Notes under the pieces: generated by a model
What the model saw: the letters and a program-made list of their open reading frames with translations, nothing else
Told to the model about the DNA's origin: nothing
Database searches by the model: none
Program-made: the position numbers and the translations under genes
Shown here: in pieces, positions 7,212-15,367 of the stretch
How positions within the stretch are numbered: position 1 is the first letter of the stretch
Layout of the letters: every line of letters starts with the position of its first letter
Source of the DNA: Rhizobium sp. Pop5
Lineage (GTDB): Bacteria > Pseudomonadota > Alphaproteobacteria > Rhizobiales > Rhizobiaceae
DNA length: 64,000 nucleotides
Direction of reading: 5' to 3'
Assembly: GCF_024721175.1 (NCBI RefSeq)
Contig: NZ_CP099399.1
Location: forward strand, 2,046,001-2,110,000

Positions 7212-8525
7212 TCAGCTTCTGAGACCTCTGAACGCTGCCCTTACTTCCTGACTGAAGAGTTCCGGTTCCTCCCAGGCCGCAAAGTGTCCGCCCTTCTCGA
7301 CCTGATTGTAATAGACGAGATCAGGATAGGCTGTTGAGAGCCATTTCTTCGGAGGCCTGTAGACTTCGCCGGGGAAAATGGTGACTGCGACAGGCACCTT
7401 GATGGGAGAAAGCTTCGCCATCGCCGCGGCATTCTCCCAATAGATTTTCCCGCTGGAAGGACCTGTATTGGTGAGCCAATAGAGCGTGATGTTGTCGAGG
7501 ATCGCTTCCCTGCCGAGGGCGCTCTCCGGATCGCCGCGCATAAACACCCAGTCGGCGATCTTGTCGTAGAGCCACGCCCCAAGGCCGACGGGGGAATCCG
7601 CAAGACCGTATCCCACCGTCTCGGGCCGCGTGCTCATGATGGCGGCATAGCCGAAGCCGTTGCTTAAGAAATCGCGGGCCTCGTTGAAAATTGCCTTTTC
7701 ATCAGGGGAAAGCGTCTGCGGAGCGGCGTCCCCGCTCATCAGCGCCTTGGCCACCTCGGGCGGAAAGGTCGTGGCGCGTTCGACCCTGTTGACATGAATT
7801 CCAAGCAGACCCTCGGGCGCCTGACGCCCCAGCGCATCGCTGATGATCGCTCCCCAATCGCCGCCCTGGGAGACATAGCTGTGATAGCCGAGACGTTTCA
7901 TCAGCATGTCCCAGGCCGCGGCTATGCGCTGCGGATCCCATCCCTTCTCCTTCGGTTTTCCCGAGAAGCCGAATCCGGGGATCGAGGGGATGACAAGGTG
8001 AAACGCATCCTCGGCATTGCCGCCGTGCGCGACGGGATCCGTGAGCGGCCCGATGACGTTCAGCAGTTCGAAGACAGACCCAGGCCAGCCGTGGGTCATG
8101 ATCAGCGGCAGCGCGCCTTCGTTCTTCGACCTGATGTGAAGGAAGTGGATGGCGACGCCGTCGATCTCCGTCAGGAATTGCGGATAGGCGTTGAGTTTTG
8201 CTTCGGCCTTGCGCCAATCGTAGCCGGACTGCCAGTATTCGACCAGCGCCCGCAGCTTCTCGGGCTGCACCCCCTGCGATCTGTCCGCGACGGTTTCACC
8301 CTCCGGCCAGCGGGTCGCGACGAGGCGGCGGTGAAGGTCGTCAAGTGCCGCCTGCGGCACCTCGGCCTCGAAGGGCCGCAGATCAGCGCCGACCGCCGGG
8401 GATGCGACAACCCCCGCCACGGCGACATTCGGGAGAGCGACGGCCGACAAGGCTACTCCAGCGCTGCCGAACAGCAGCGATCGACGCGACAACTGCATTG
8501 CTTCCATGGATTGCTGCTTGGTCAT
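7212..8525 (-). CDS. exported epoxide hydrolase (EHN-type alpha/beta hydrolase), paralogue 1
   Basis: 437 aa with a twin-arginine-like leader (SRRSLLFGSAG, residues about 13-23). The EHN domain (about 48-160, PFEAEVPQAALDDLHRRL) precedes an alpha/beta-hydrolase fold. Oxyanion motif HGWPGS is at 145-150, nucleophile Asp223 lies in QGGDWG, and catalytic His414 in KGGHFAAWE. The reaction expected is hydrolysis of an epoxide to a diol through an alkyl-enzyme ester, as in microsomal and juvenile-hormone epoxide hydrolases. A close paralogue is at 44329-45630. Divergent from another hydrolase gene with a 204 bp shared upstream region. Confidence 0.88.
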   Translation of the reverse strand: MTKQQSMEAMQLSRRSLLFGSAGVALSAVALPNVAVAGVVASPAVGADLRPFEAEVPQAALDDLHRRLVATRWPEGETVADRSQGVQPEKLRALVEYWQSGYDWRKAEAKLNAYPQFLTEIDGVAIHFLHIRSKNEGALPLIMTHGWPGSVFELLNVIGPLTDPVAHGGNAEDAFHLVIPSIPGFGFSGKPKEKGWDPQRIAAAWDMLMKRLGYHSYVSQGGDWGAIISDALGRQAPEGLLGIHVNRVERATTFPPEVAKALMSGDAAPQTLSPDEKAIFNEARDFLSNGFGYAAIMSTRPETVGYGLADSPVGLGAWLYDKIADWVFMRGDPESALGREAILDNITLYWLTNTGPSSGKIYWENAAAMAKLSPIKVPVAVTIFPGEVYRPPKKWLSTAYPDLVYYNQVEKGGHFAAWEEPELFSQEVRAAFRGLRS

Positions 8526-8729
8526 GATTGCATCCTCTCCGCAAGATAGCTCACCGGTTACGCGATCTCGTCGTGAGCATGGAGAACCTAGCTCCTGGCC
8601 GGCTTCATCGAAACGTGGCGAAACCGAGAGGCTACCTCTTACTTTCCCGAGCTACCGGACCTCACCGCTTTGCCCGATCTTCAGAGCCAACGACGCCAAG
8701 TCGCGAGAACTCGACCAAAGGAGCATCCC

Positions 8730-9680
8730 ATGCTGAAAGGATCAATCGCAAGTCTTCTGGCCACCGCCGTGTTCGGCACATCGGCGACGCTCGGCCATGC
8801 CGCGCCGGCGCAGAAGAACAAGGACGGGGACATCGGATTCGTCACGATCGACAAGGACGTCACCCTGAGAAGGATGGTCCTTCGCGCTGAGGCCCCGAAG
8901 GGAACCGTGCTCTTCCTCCACGGCTTTCCGGAAACGCTGTTCGTCTGGAAAAATATCGCCAGGAGCCTCGCCGCCAACTATGACGTCCACGCCTTCGACT
9001 GGCCGGGCTACGGACAGTCATCGCGCCCCTCGGTCGAAAAATTCGGCTATGCGCCGGCAGACTATGCCAGGGTGCTGAAAGCCTATATCGCCGAGGCGAA
9101 CATCGACCGCTCGAAGCTGACGATCTATGCCACCGATATCGGCTCTCTTCCGGCACTGCTTGCGGCCATCGACGAGCCTGACATCGCCAGCAACATCGTC
9201 GTCGGCGACTTCGCACCCTTCAACCGGCCGGACTATATGTACGAGAGCCTGCAGGCCCTGAAGAGCGAGCCGTCGGCATCGAGGACCCGCAGCTATATGA
9301 ACCAGACCAGCAGCGAAATCCTCGCAAACACCTACAGGCGCGGCCTGTCGAAGGAGGAGCAGTTCGATCTTCCCGCTGACGTGCAGGAAGACATGAACCA
9401 GAGCTGGGCTCACGGCGAACTGACCTCGGCCGACGCCTTCTACCACTATTATTCCAGCTTCACCCGCGACCAGGATTTCTTCGAGGCCAACCTCGGCAGG
9501 CTCAAGACGCCGGTCAAGGTCGTCTGGGGCGAGAAGGACCTCTATATCGACAAGAAAATGGGCGCCGAACTTGCCAGGCGCCTGGACGTGACGCTCGATG
9601 TCGTCGCCGGCGCGGGCCACTACCCGCACCTGCAATATCCGGAACGAACCATCGAAGAAGTCCTGGCATCAGCGAGATGA
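8730..9680 (+). CDS. exported alpha/beta hydrolase (epoxide hydrolase/dehalogenase-like)
   Basis: 316 aa from the ATG at 8730, which follows CAAAGGAG. A hydrophobic leader ends near LGHAA. The alpha/beta-hydrolase fold shows HGFPE at 64-68, the nucleophile elbow ATDIG with Asp136, an acid in WGEKDLYID, and the catalytic His297 in GAGHYPH. An Asp nucleophile points to epoxide or haloalkane chemistry rather than an esterase. The neighbouring divergent gene is also an exported epoxide hydrolase, so the two may act on related xenobiotic or plant compounds. Its 3' end overlaps the convergent LysR gene by 12 bp. Confidence 0.82.
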   Translation: MLKGSIASLLATAVFGTSATLGHAAPAQKNKDGDIGFVTIDKDVTLRRMVLRAEAPKGTVLFLHGFPETLFVWKNIARSLAANYDVHAFDWPGYGQSSRPSVEKFGYAPADYARVLKAYIAEANIDRSKLTIYATDIGSLPALLAAIDEPDIASNIVVGDFAPFNRPDYMYESLQALKSEPSASRTRSYMNQTSSEILANTYRRGLSKEEQFDLPADVQEDMNQSWAHGELTSADAFYHYYSSFTRDQDFFEANLGRLKTPVKVVWGEKDLYIDKKMGAELARRLDVTLDVVAGAGHYPHLQYPERTIEEVLASAR

Positions 9681-10598
9681 AGGCGAGGCCTTGTCGCCGA
9701 TCGGAAACGCGCTGCCGCCGCTCTCCCGGAGCCGCGGCAATGCCCAATCGATGAAGGATCTCACTTTCAGGGCGAGCGGCCCCTGCCTGGAATAGACCAT
9801 GTGGATCGGACGCGAAGCGCCTTCATACTCTTCCAGAACCGGAACGAGTTGCCCGGACGCCAGGTGCTCCTGGACCTGATAATCGAACAGCCGGGCGATT
9901 CCAGCCCCGCTCAGCGCCGCTGCAACGCAGTTCGCGGCGGTGTTGACCTCCAGCCGCGTCCTCGGAAGGACTTCGACCCGTTGTCCATCGATGTCGAAGG
10001 TCCAGAAGAACGTGCTTCTGTCGAAAACGACGCCGTCGTGGCCCGGAAGATCACTCGGATGTCTCGGCATGCCGTGCCGTTGGAAATAAGCGGGGCTGGC
10101 GCAGGTGAGGAGCCGGAATTCGCCGACCTTCACCGCATAAAGGGAGCTGTCGGACAGCTCCCCAAGACGAATCGCGATATCGACCTGCTCGCTGACCAGA
10201 TGGACGGACCGATCGAGCGACAGCAGGTTCAGCGACACCTCCGGGTACTTCTCCAAGAAGCTCAGCGCAATCGGAAGGACGTAGCGGTTCCCGTATTCGA
10301 GCGGCATGGTGATCGTCAGCAGACCGCGGGGCGTCTGGTATTCTCCGGAGGCCCGCCGCTCGGCCTCATCGAGATCGGCGATGATCTTCCTTGCGGCGTC
10401 GACATAGTCACGGCCGGCATCGGTCAGTTGCAGGTTCCTGCTGGTTCGCACGAGAAGGCTGGCGCCGAGATGGCGCTCGAGATCGGCCACCTTGCGGCTG
10501 ACGCTGGGCAATGGCGCGTTGAGTTTTCGGCTGCCGGCAGAAATGCTGCCCGCGTCGACCACGGCAAGCAATACCCGCATCGCATCAAGTCGGTCCAT
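9669..10598 (-). CDS. LysR-family transcriptional regulator
   Basis: 309 aa. The HTH is at residues about 3-60 (MRVLLAVVDAGSISAGSRKLNAPLPSVSRKVADLERHLG), followed by the type-2 periplasmic fold in the CrgA/DsdC-like pattern (PLEYGNRYVLP, VDIAIRLGEL, CVAAALSGAGIARL). The effector is unknown. It converges on the hydrolase gene at 8730 and is divergent from the DUF1127 gene at 10817, which is the most likely target. Confidence 0.85.
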   Translation of the reverse strand: MDRLDAMRVLLAVVDAGSISAGSRKLNAPLPSVSRKVADLERHLGASLLVRTSRNLQLTDAGRDYVDAARKIIADLDEAERRASGEYQTPRGLLTITMPLEYGNRYVLPIALSFLEKYPEVSLNLLSLDRSVHLVSEQVDIAIRLGELSDSSLYAVKVGEFRLLTCASPAYFQRHGMPRHPSDLPGHDGVVFDRSTFFWTFDIDGQRVEVLPRTRLEVNTAANCVAAALSGAGIARLFDYQVQEHLASGQLVPVLEEYEGASRPIHMVYSRQGPLALKVRSFIDWALPRLRESGGSAFPIGDKASPSSR

Positions 10599-10677
10599 CG
10601 GTCACCCCTCCACGCCGATCGTTCAGCGTTCATAAATCACTCCACCTGGCTGCAAAGCCGGCGGGCAGCGCGCTGCG

Positions 10678-10754
10678 ATCATTCAATCCTGTTGATGTTA
10701 TCCATAAACTCTATTCGTTTGAATGATGAGTTCCTCAGGCCCATATTAACATCA
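10678..10754. promoter_or_regulatory. dyads between LysR and DUF1127 genes
   Basis: Two inverted repeats lie in the AT-rich intergenic region. ATCATTCAA (10678-10686) pairs with TTGAATGAT (10719-10727), and TGATGTTA (10693-10700) pairs with TAACATCA (10747-10754). Such nested dyads fit a LysR operator and divergent promoter. Binding by the adjacent LysR is inferred. Confidence 0.4.
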
Positions 10755-10816
10755 TGGACATGGACGAAACCTCCCATCGAACACCATGTCCTGGGACCCA
10801 TGAAAGGAACCGGAAA

Positions 10817-11017
10817 ATGACCACGCTTACTTATCGGGGTGCCGGCAAGACCTTCACCTCCGGCAGAGGCCGCTTCGATCTGGCAGATTATGCCCACAAG
10901 CTCGTCCTCGCCTGGACGCGCTGGCGCACTGCCCGCGAAATCGAAGCCATGCCCTTCGACATCCGCAAGGACATCGGCTGGCCGAGCACGGACGACAGCA
11001 AACACCGGACCATGTAA
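10817..11017 (+). CDS. DUF1127-domain protein, 66 aa
   Basis: The ATG at 10817 follows GAAAGGAAC. The short basic helical protein has the DUF1127 core (AWTRWRTAREIEAMPFDIRKDIGWPSTD). Proteins of this family are abundant in Rhizobiales; a few studied members act in phosphate/carbon homeostasis and RNA maturation in Agrobacterium, but this one is unassigned. It is followed by a clear intrinsic terminator and forms a single-gene unit divergent from a LysR gene. Confidence 0.85.
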   Translation: MTTLTYRGAGKTFTSGRGRFDLADYAHKLVLAWTRWRTAREIEAMPFDIRKDIGWPSTDDSKHRTM

Positions 11018-11044
11018 TGAATGCGACATTCCTCCCGAGATGAG

Positions 11045-11076
11045 GGCGGCGCCTGCCTCGTGCACGCCGCCTTTTT
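11045..11076 (+). terminator. intrinsic terminator of the DUF1127 gene
   Basis: Perfect 7-bp G+C stem GGCGGCG / CGCCGCC (11045-11051 and 11065-11071) with a 13-nt loop followed by TTTTT. It lies 27 bp after the DUF1127 stop codon. Confidence 0.85.
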
Positions 11077-11287
11077 CGTCTCCGGAATGTCGGCTTCCAC
11101 GCCGTTTTTGAGCTTGCCTGTAAGCCTGTTCTCCGCCCTACCCCCGGCTTGACGATGGCTTGACCAGTCAAATCGCGGTCAATGTCGCATATTTGCTCTT
11201 CCCGGCCGCATTTATCCATGCCAGTGTCGCTTTCAGGATATCCGCGCGACGCATTCCGCGCGACGAATATGTCATCGTCCCTCGAGC

Positions 11288-12319
11288 ATGGATTTCGCTA
11301 TGAACAGGATGCAGATCAAGAAGCGTTCACTGGTCTTCTTTATGGTACCGCAATTCACCATGCTGCCCTTTTCGGCGGCCGTGGACACCTTGCGCATCGC
11401 CAACCGCATGCTCGGCTACCAGGCCTATAGCTGGCGGCTCGCCTCTGTCGACGGGGAAAAGGTCTATTCTTCCTGCGGGATCGGCATCGAGGCGAATTCC
11501 TCCCTCGCCGAAGAGCGCCGCCATCTCGGCGGCGAAAACCGGCCGGGCATGGTGCTCGTCTGTTCCGGCATCGACATCGAGGAGTTCAACAACAAGTCGG
11601 TCAATGCCTGGCTGCGCGAATGCTACAATCGCGGCGTCGCCGTCGGCAGCCTCTGTACGGGCGCGCATGTACTGGCCCAGGCCGGTCTGCTGAACGGCAA
11701 GCGCTGCGCCATCCACTGGGAAAACCTTCCGGGCTTTTCCGAAGCCTTCCCGCAGGCAGAGGTCTATGCCGATCTCTATGAGGTCGACGGCAATCTCTAC
11801 ACCTGCGCCGGCGGCACCGCCTCGCTCGACATGATGCTGAACCTTATCGGCGAGGATTTCGGCGAAAGCCTCGTCAACCGCATCTGCGAACAGCATCTCA
11901 CCGACCGCGTGCGCAACCCGCACGACCGCCAGCGCCTGCCGTTGCGCGCCCGCCTCGGCGTGCAGAACGCCAAGGTGCTGTCGATCATCGAGCTGATGGA
12001 AGGCAATCTCGCCGAGCCGCTGTCGCTGATCGAGATCGCCGACGGCGCCGGCCTCTCCCGCCGCCAGATCGAGCGTCTGTTCCGCCAGGAGATGGGCCGC
12101 TCGCCGGCCCGCTACTATCTGGAAATCCGCCTCGACCGCGCCCGCCACCTGCTGGTGCAGTCTTCCATGCCCGTCGTCGAAGTCGCCGTCGCCTGTGGCT
12201 TCGTCTCCGCCTCGCATTTCTCCAAGTGTTATCGCGAACTCTACCATCGCTCGCCGCAGCAGGAGCGCGCCGAGCGCAAGATGACCATGGCAACGGCAAG
12301 GCAGGCGGTTGCGGCTTGA
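11288..12319 (+). CDS. GlxA-family AraC-type transcriptional regulator
   Basis: 343 aa. Residues about 14-190 form a DJ-1/PfpI-like domain (VPQFTMLPFSAAVDTLRIANR, with the elbow GSLCTGAHVLAQAGLL). Residues about 225-325 form the AraC double HTH (LSLIEIADGAGLSRRQIERLFRQEMG and VVEVAVACGFVSASHFSKCYRELY). This architecture includes GbdR, ArgR and CdhR, which control betaine, arginine or carnitine catabolism. A betaine-type role is possible given the ProX gene at the left edge, but they are 11 kb apart and the inducer is unknown. A 13-bp perfect dyad follows the stop codon. Confidence 0.85.
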   Translation: MDFAMNRMQIKKRSLVFFMVPQFTMLPFSAAVDTLRIANRMLGYQAYSWRLASVDGEKVYSSCGIGIEANSSLAEERRHLGGENRPGMVLVCSGIDIEEFNNKSVNAWLRECYNRGVAVGSLCTGAHVLAQAGLLNGKRCAIHWENLPGFSEAFPQAEVYADLYEVDGNLYTCAGGTASLDMMLNLIGEDFGESLVNRICEQHLTDRVRNPHDRQRLPLRARLGVQNAKVLSIIELMEGNLAEPLSLIEIADGAGLSRRQIERLFRQEMGRSPARYYLEIRLDRARHLLVQSSMPVVEVAVACGFVSASHFSKCYRELYHRSPQQERAERKMTMATARQAVAA

Positions 12320-12327
12320 GACAACAT

Positions 12328-12364
12328 CGTCTTCATGCTCAGGCTTGTCCCGAGCATGAAGACG
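12328..12364. repeat. palindromic element after the GlxA-type gene
   Basis: 13-bp perfect inverted repeat (12328-12340 with 12352-12364, arm CGTCTTCATGCTC) around AGGCTTGTCCC. It belongs to a rhizobial repeat built on TCATGCTC..GCTTGT.CC.GAGCATGA, also seen at 56371-56448. It starts 9 bp after the stop codon and could act as a transcript end, although it lacks a T run. Confidence 0.65.
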
Positions 12365-12426
12365 GCTTGGGTGCGAGAGCACTTGCTATTCGTTACCGGT
12401 CGAGGAACGGCGACAGTGCGGCATAT

Positions 12427-12611
12427 TCTCTTCTCCCCTCGGGGAGAAGGTGCCGGCAGGCGGATGAGGGGGCCACATGGAATACCCTTTCCACCGTCAT
12501 CCATCCCGCCATGCAGGTGGATACCCGTGAAGGCCGCATGGAGTTATTGATAGCCCGGCGTCGCCAGCTCCCTCATCCGCCCTACGGGCACCTTCTCCCC
12601 AAGGGGAGAAG
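12427..12611. repeat. RIME-like rhizobial intergenic element, inverted pair
   Basis: Two oppositely oriented modules: TTCTCCCC-CGGGGAGAAGG-TGCC-GGCAGGCGGATGAGGG at 12427-12480, and CCCTCATCCGCC-TACGGGCACCTTCTCCCC-AAGGGGAGAAG at 12568-12611. They match the Rhizobium intergenic mosaic element pattern. The rest of the 409 bp between the GlxA-type gene and the GGDEF gene holds no recognisable gene. Confidence 0.75.
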
Positions 12612-12728
12612 TGGGAATCGAGAGCTCACGGCATATCCCCTTGACCGCGTTAACCTGGACTGAAGAACGGGCACATAGCCGGATGAAGTACAGACGCGGT
12701 GATCGACGCCGAGTGATGGATTCCCACC

Positions 12729-14060
12729 CTACTGCGCCGCTTCTTCCGTCATCCTGGCGTCGGAATAGACCTGGTTGCGGCCGCGGTGCTTGGCCATGTA
12801 GAGAAACTGGTCGGCGGCGTTGAGATAGTTCTCGAAGGTTTCGTAGCCCTCGATCTCGGCGATGCCGATCGAGATGGTGACGCCGAGTTCCTCGTCGTCG
12901 GCCGTTACCTTCAGCCGTGAAATATCCGAGCGGATCTCGTCGCAAAGCTTGGTGGCGGCAGCCGAATCCATCTGCGGGAAGAGGATGGCGAACTCCTCGC
13001 CGCCGAGGCGCGACAGAAGATTGTCGCTGCCGTCGAAGATGGTGAAGAGCCTGTTTGCGACAGCCTTCAGCACCTTGTCGCCGATCTCGTGGCCATACGT
13101 GTCGTTCAGCCGCTTGAAATGATCGATATCCAGAATTGCCACCGAACTCGGCGCCTTCAGCCGCAGGCATTCGTTCACCAGCTTCGGGCCGTTGTCGTAG
13201 AAATAGCGGCGGTTATAGAGGCCTGTGAGGTAATCGCAGGCCGCGGCCGCCCTGAGCTGTCGCATCTGCGCCAGCGTCTCGGCATTGTTGGCGATGCGGC
13301 ATTGCAGCTCCTCGGCGACGAAAGGCCGATAGACGAAATCGCTGGCGCCGGCCTTGAGAAAGCTCGCAGACAGCATGCGGTCGTTGGAGGAGGAAACGCC
13401 GATGACGCGCAGCCTGTCCGAACCGAATCGATGACGGATGCGCCGCGTCAGCTCGTAGCCGCTCATATCGGGCATATGGTGGTCGGTGACGACGAGCTCG
13501 ATATCGCTATAGGCTTCGAGCGCGGCAAGCGCCTCGAGCCCGGAATTTGCCTCGACGACGAGATATTGCTGCGCTTTCAGGAGGTCGACGAGCACCTGGC
13601 GGGCCGAGACCACGTCGTCGACGACAAGCACCCGCGTCTTGCGGTTGGAGATTGCGCGGCGGACAGTCGCGACTAGATTGTCGAGTGCGAATTCATTGTC
13701 CTTCAGCACGTAATCGATGACATTGCGCTCCATGATCCTGTTGCGCGTGTTGAGATCGAATGTCGCGGTGAAGACGATCGCCGGAATATCGTGCTCTATC
13801 GTACAGTCGAGCGCCTCGCCATAGGGCGAATCCGGCAGGTTGAGATCGACGACGGCCATGGTGTAGCCGTGACCATCATCGGCGAGTTCCCTGCGCAGAG
13901 CCTTCAGCGAGGAACAGGATTTGACGGCAAGACCAAGCTCCGTCTGGAACCGGTGACAGAGCACAGCGGAAAACATGCGGGAATCTTCAACCAGAAGTAT
14001 CTTGAGCCCGCCAGAGCGCAGCCCGATACCATCCCGATGAAAATCCGCTTGAAAAGCCAC
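12729..14060 (-). CDS. diguanylate cyclase response regulator, REC-REC-GGDEF (PleD architecture)
   Basis: 443 aa. REC1 at about 18-135 has acid pocket VED, acceptor Asp in VVDLNLP, and VFTATF and VLKDN switch residues. REC2 at about 143-260 has its Asp in VTDHHMP. GGDEF at about 275-435 has an intact GGEEF active site after SRL. Expected product is cyclic di-GMP, made on phosphorylation-driven dimerisation. The usual RxxD inhibitory site before GGEEF reads GSDN, so classical product inhibition is probably absent. The gene lies 185 bp downstream of a stand-alone REC-REC paralogue on the same strand, which suggests a joint signalling unit. Confidence 0.9.
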   Translation of the reverse strand: MAFQADFHRDGIGLRSGGLKILLVEDSRMFSAVLCHRFQTELGLAVKSCSSLKALRRELADDGHGYTMAVVDLNLPDSPYGEALDCTIEHDIPAIVFTATFDLNTRNRIMERNVIDYVLKDNEFALDNLVATVRRAISNRKTRVLVVDDVVSARQVLVDLLKAQQYLVVEANSGLEALAALEAYSDIELVVTDHHMPDMSGYELTRRIRHRFGSDRLRVIGVSSSNDRMLSASFLKAGASDFVYRPFVAEELQCRIANNAETLAQMRQLRAAAACDYLTGLYNRRYFYDNGPKLVNECLRLKAPSSVAILDIDHFKRLNDTYGHEIGDKVLKAVANRLFTIFDGSDNLLSRLGGEEFAILFPQMDSAAATKLCDEIRSDISRLKVTADDEELGVTISIGIAEIEGYETFENYLNAADQFLYMAKHRGRNQVYSDARMTEEAAQ

Positions 14061-14245
14061 GACGCTACTCCCCCATGCGCGAGCGGGGCTCGAATCGGCC
14101 CCTTACCCGGCGGGGCGAACGATAGCCGAGACACTTGCGCGCGTGAAGGGGACAAATGGCGTCGATACTTGTAATTGCAGAAATCTGACGTCGGCCCCCG
14201 ACCGTCACGTCGGGGCCTCTCTTGATCTGGATACTGGAGCCGCCG

Positions 14246-15076
14246 TCAGGCAACCGCCCGCTCCTTGCGCATCGATTGGATCTGCAGGAGCGTATCGAGG
14301 TTCTGGTTGACGCGGCAGTAGAATTCCTCGTCGATGAAGGGGCGCAGCATGAAATCATTGCCGCCTGCCTTCAGGAACCGTGCCGAAAGCAGCCGGTTCG
14401 AGGAGGAGGAAACGCCGATGATGCGCAGCTCGTGTGAGCCGATATTGGAACGGATGCGCCGCGTCAGCTCGAAGCCGTCGATATCGGGCATGTTGTAGTC
14501 GGTGATCATCAGGCCGATATCGCGGTTGGCCTTCAGGATCTCCAGCGCCTTGGCGCCGTTCTCGGCGGTGCTGACGCGGAAATTATAGCGCTTCAGTCGG
14601 CTCGACAGCAGCGCGCGCGCCGTCGCGCTGTCGTCGACGATCAGCACGTGGTGGCGATGATTGGTCAGGAACCGGCAAATCGATTCCGCCAGAAGATCGA
14701 CGGCGAAGATATTGTCCTTGAGGATATAATCGACGATATCCTTGGCCATCAGCTTGTCGCGCATGCCTTCATGGAAGGTTCCGGTGAAGACGATGGTCGG
14801 GATCGAGAGATCGACCAGATATTCCAGCGCTTCGCCGTTTTCGGCGCCGGGCAGGTTGATGTTCGAGATGGCCAGCGTGATCGGATCGGAAGACTTGTCG
14901 TAGGAAAGCTGCAGATCTTCGAAGCTGCGGCAGATCTCGACGTCAATGTCGAACAGCTCCTTGAGGCGTTTGCTGATCATCGACGTGAATACGTTGGAAT
15001 CTTCCGCGACAATAATGCGCGCGCCGGCAAACATCTCCCCGGAATATTGCATCCCTGAAATACCTAGAAACGCCAT
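14246..15076 (-). CDS. tandem receiver protein (REC-REC), first receiver lacks phospho-acceptor
   Basis: 276 aa from the ATG at 15076 (GAAGG just upstream). It aligns throughout with the two receivers of the neighbouring GGDEF protein but has no output domain. In the first receiver the segment that should read VVDLNLP is AISNINLP, so the acceptor Asp is Asn (residue 72), while the acid pocket AED, VFTGTF and ILKDN are kept. The second receiver (VLIVDDSATARALL, acceptor Asp in MITDYNMPD, VSSSS, RPF) is intact. Likely roles are a phosphate sink, an adaptor, or a partner that dimerises with the cyclase. The opposite strand carries only shadow frames. Confidence 0.85.
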   Translation of the reverse strand: MAFLGISGMQYSGEMFAGARIIVAEDSNVFTSMISKRLKELFDIDVEICRSFEDLQLSYDKSSDPITLAISNINLPGAENGEALEYLVDLSIPTIVFTGTFHEGMRDKLMAKDIVDYILKDNIFAVDLLAESICRFLTNHRHHVLIVDDSATARALLSSRLKRYNFRVSTAENGAKALEILKANRDIGLMITDYNMPDIDGFELTRRIRSNIGSHELRIIGVSSSSNRLLSARFLKAGGNDFMLRPFIDEEFYCRVNQNLDTLLQIQSMRKERAVA

Positions 15077-15367
15077 AAGCAAACCTTCGATGTAAATCTG
15101 TCCCCGGATCAAACTGGTACATCAATTGATTTGAATAATTATTAATCAGCGCACCCGGATAGAAGGCGAAGAAGCGGCGCGGCGGGCCGTATCCCGTTTC
15201 TTTGCGAACATGCTTAAGAAATCAGGCGCGACGTACCGCATCCTCCGATCCATGCCGAGAACGGCTTTCCGGCATTTCAAAAGCTTGGTGGATCTCCCCA
15301 TTCGGCTGGAGGTCCTTCTCCGAAGCGATTATAAGGAGCCATCGACCCGACCCGCCGACAGGTTCCC

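Noticed and set aside
12427..12611. CRISPR-like or attachment-site repeat
   Set aside because: Only an inverted pair with unequal spacing, matching dispersed rhizobial intergenic elements; no cas, integrase or array structure.
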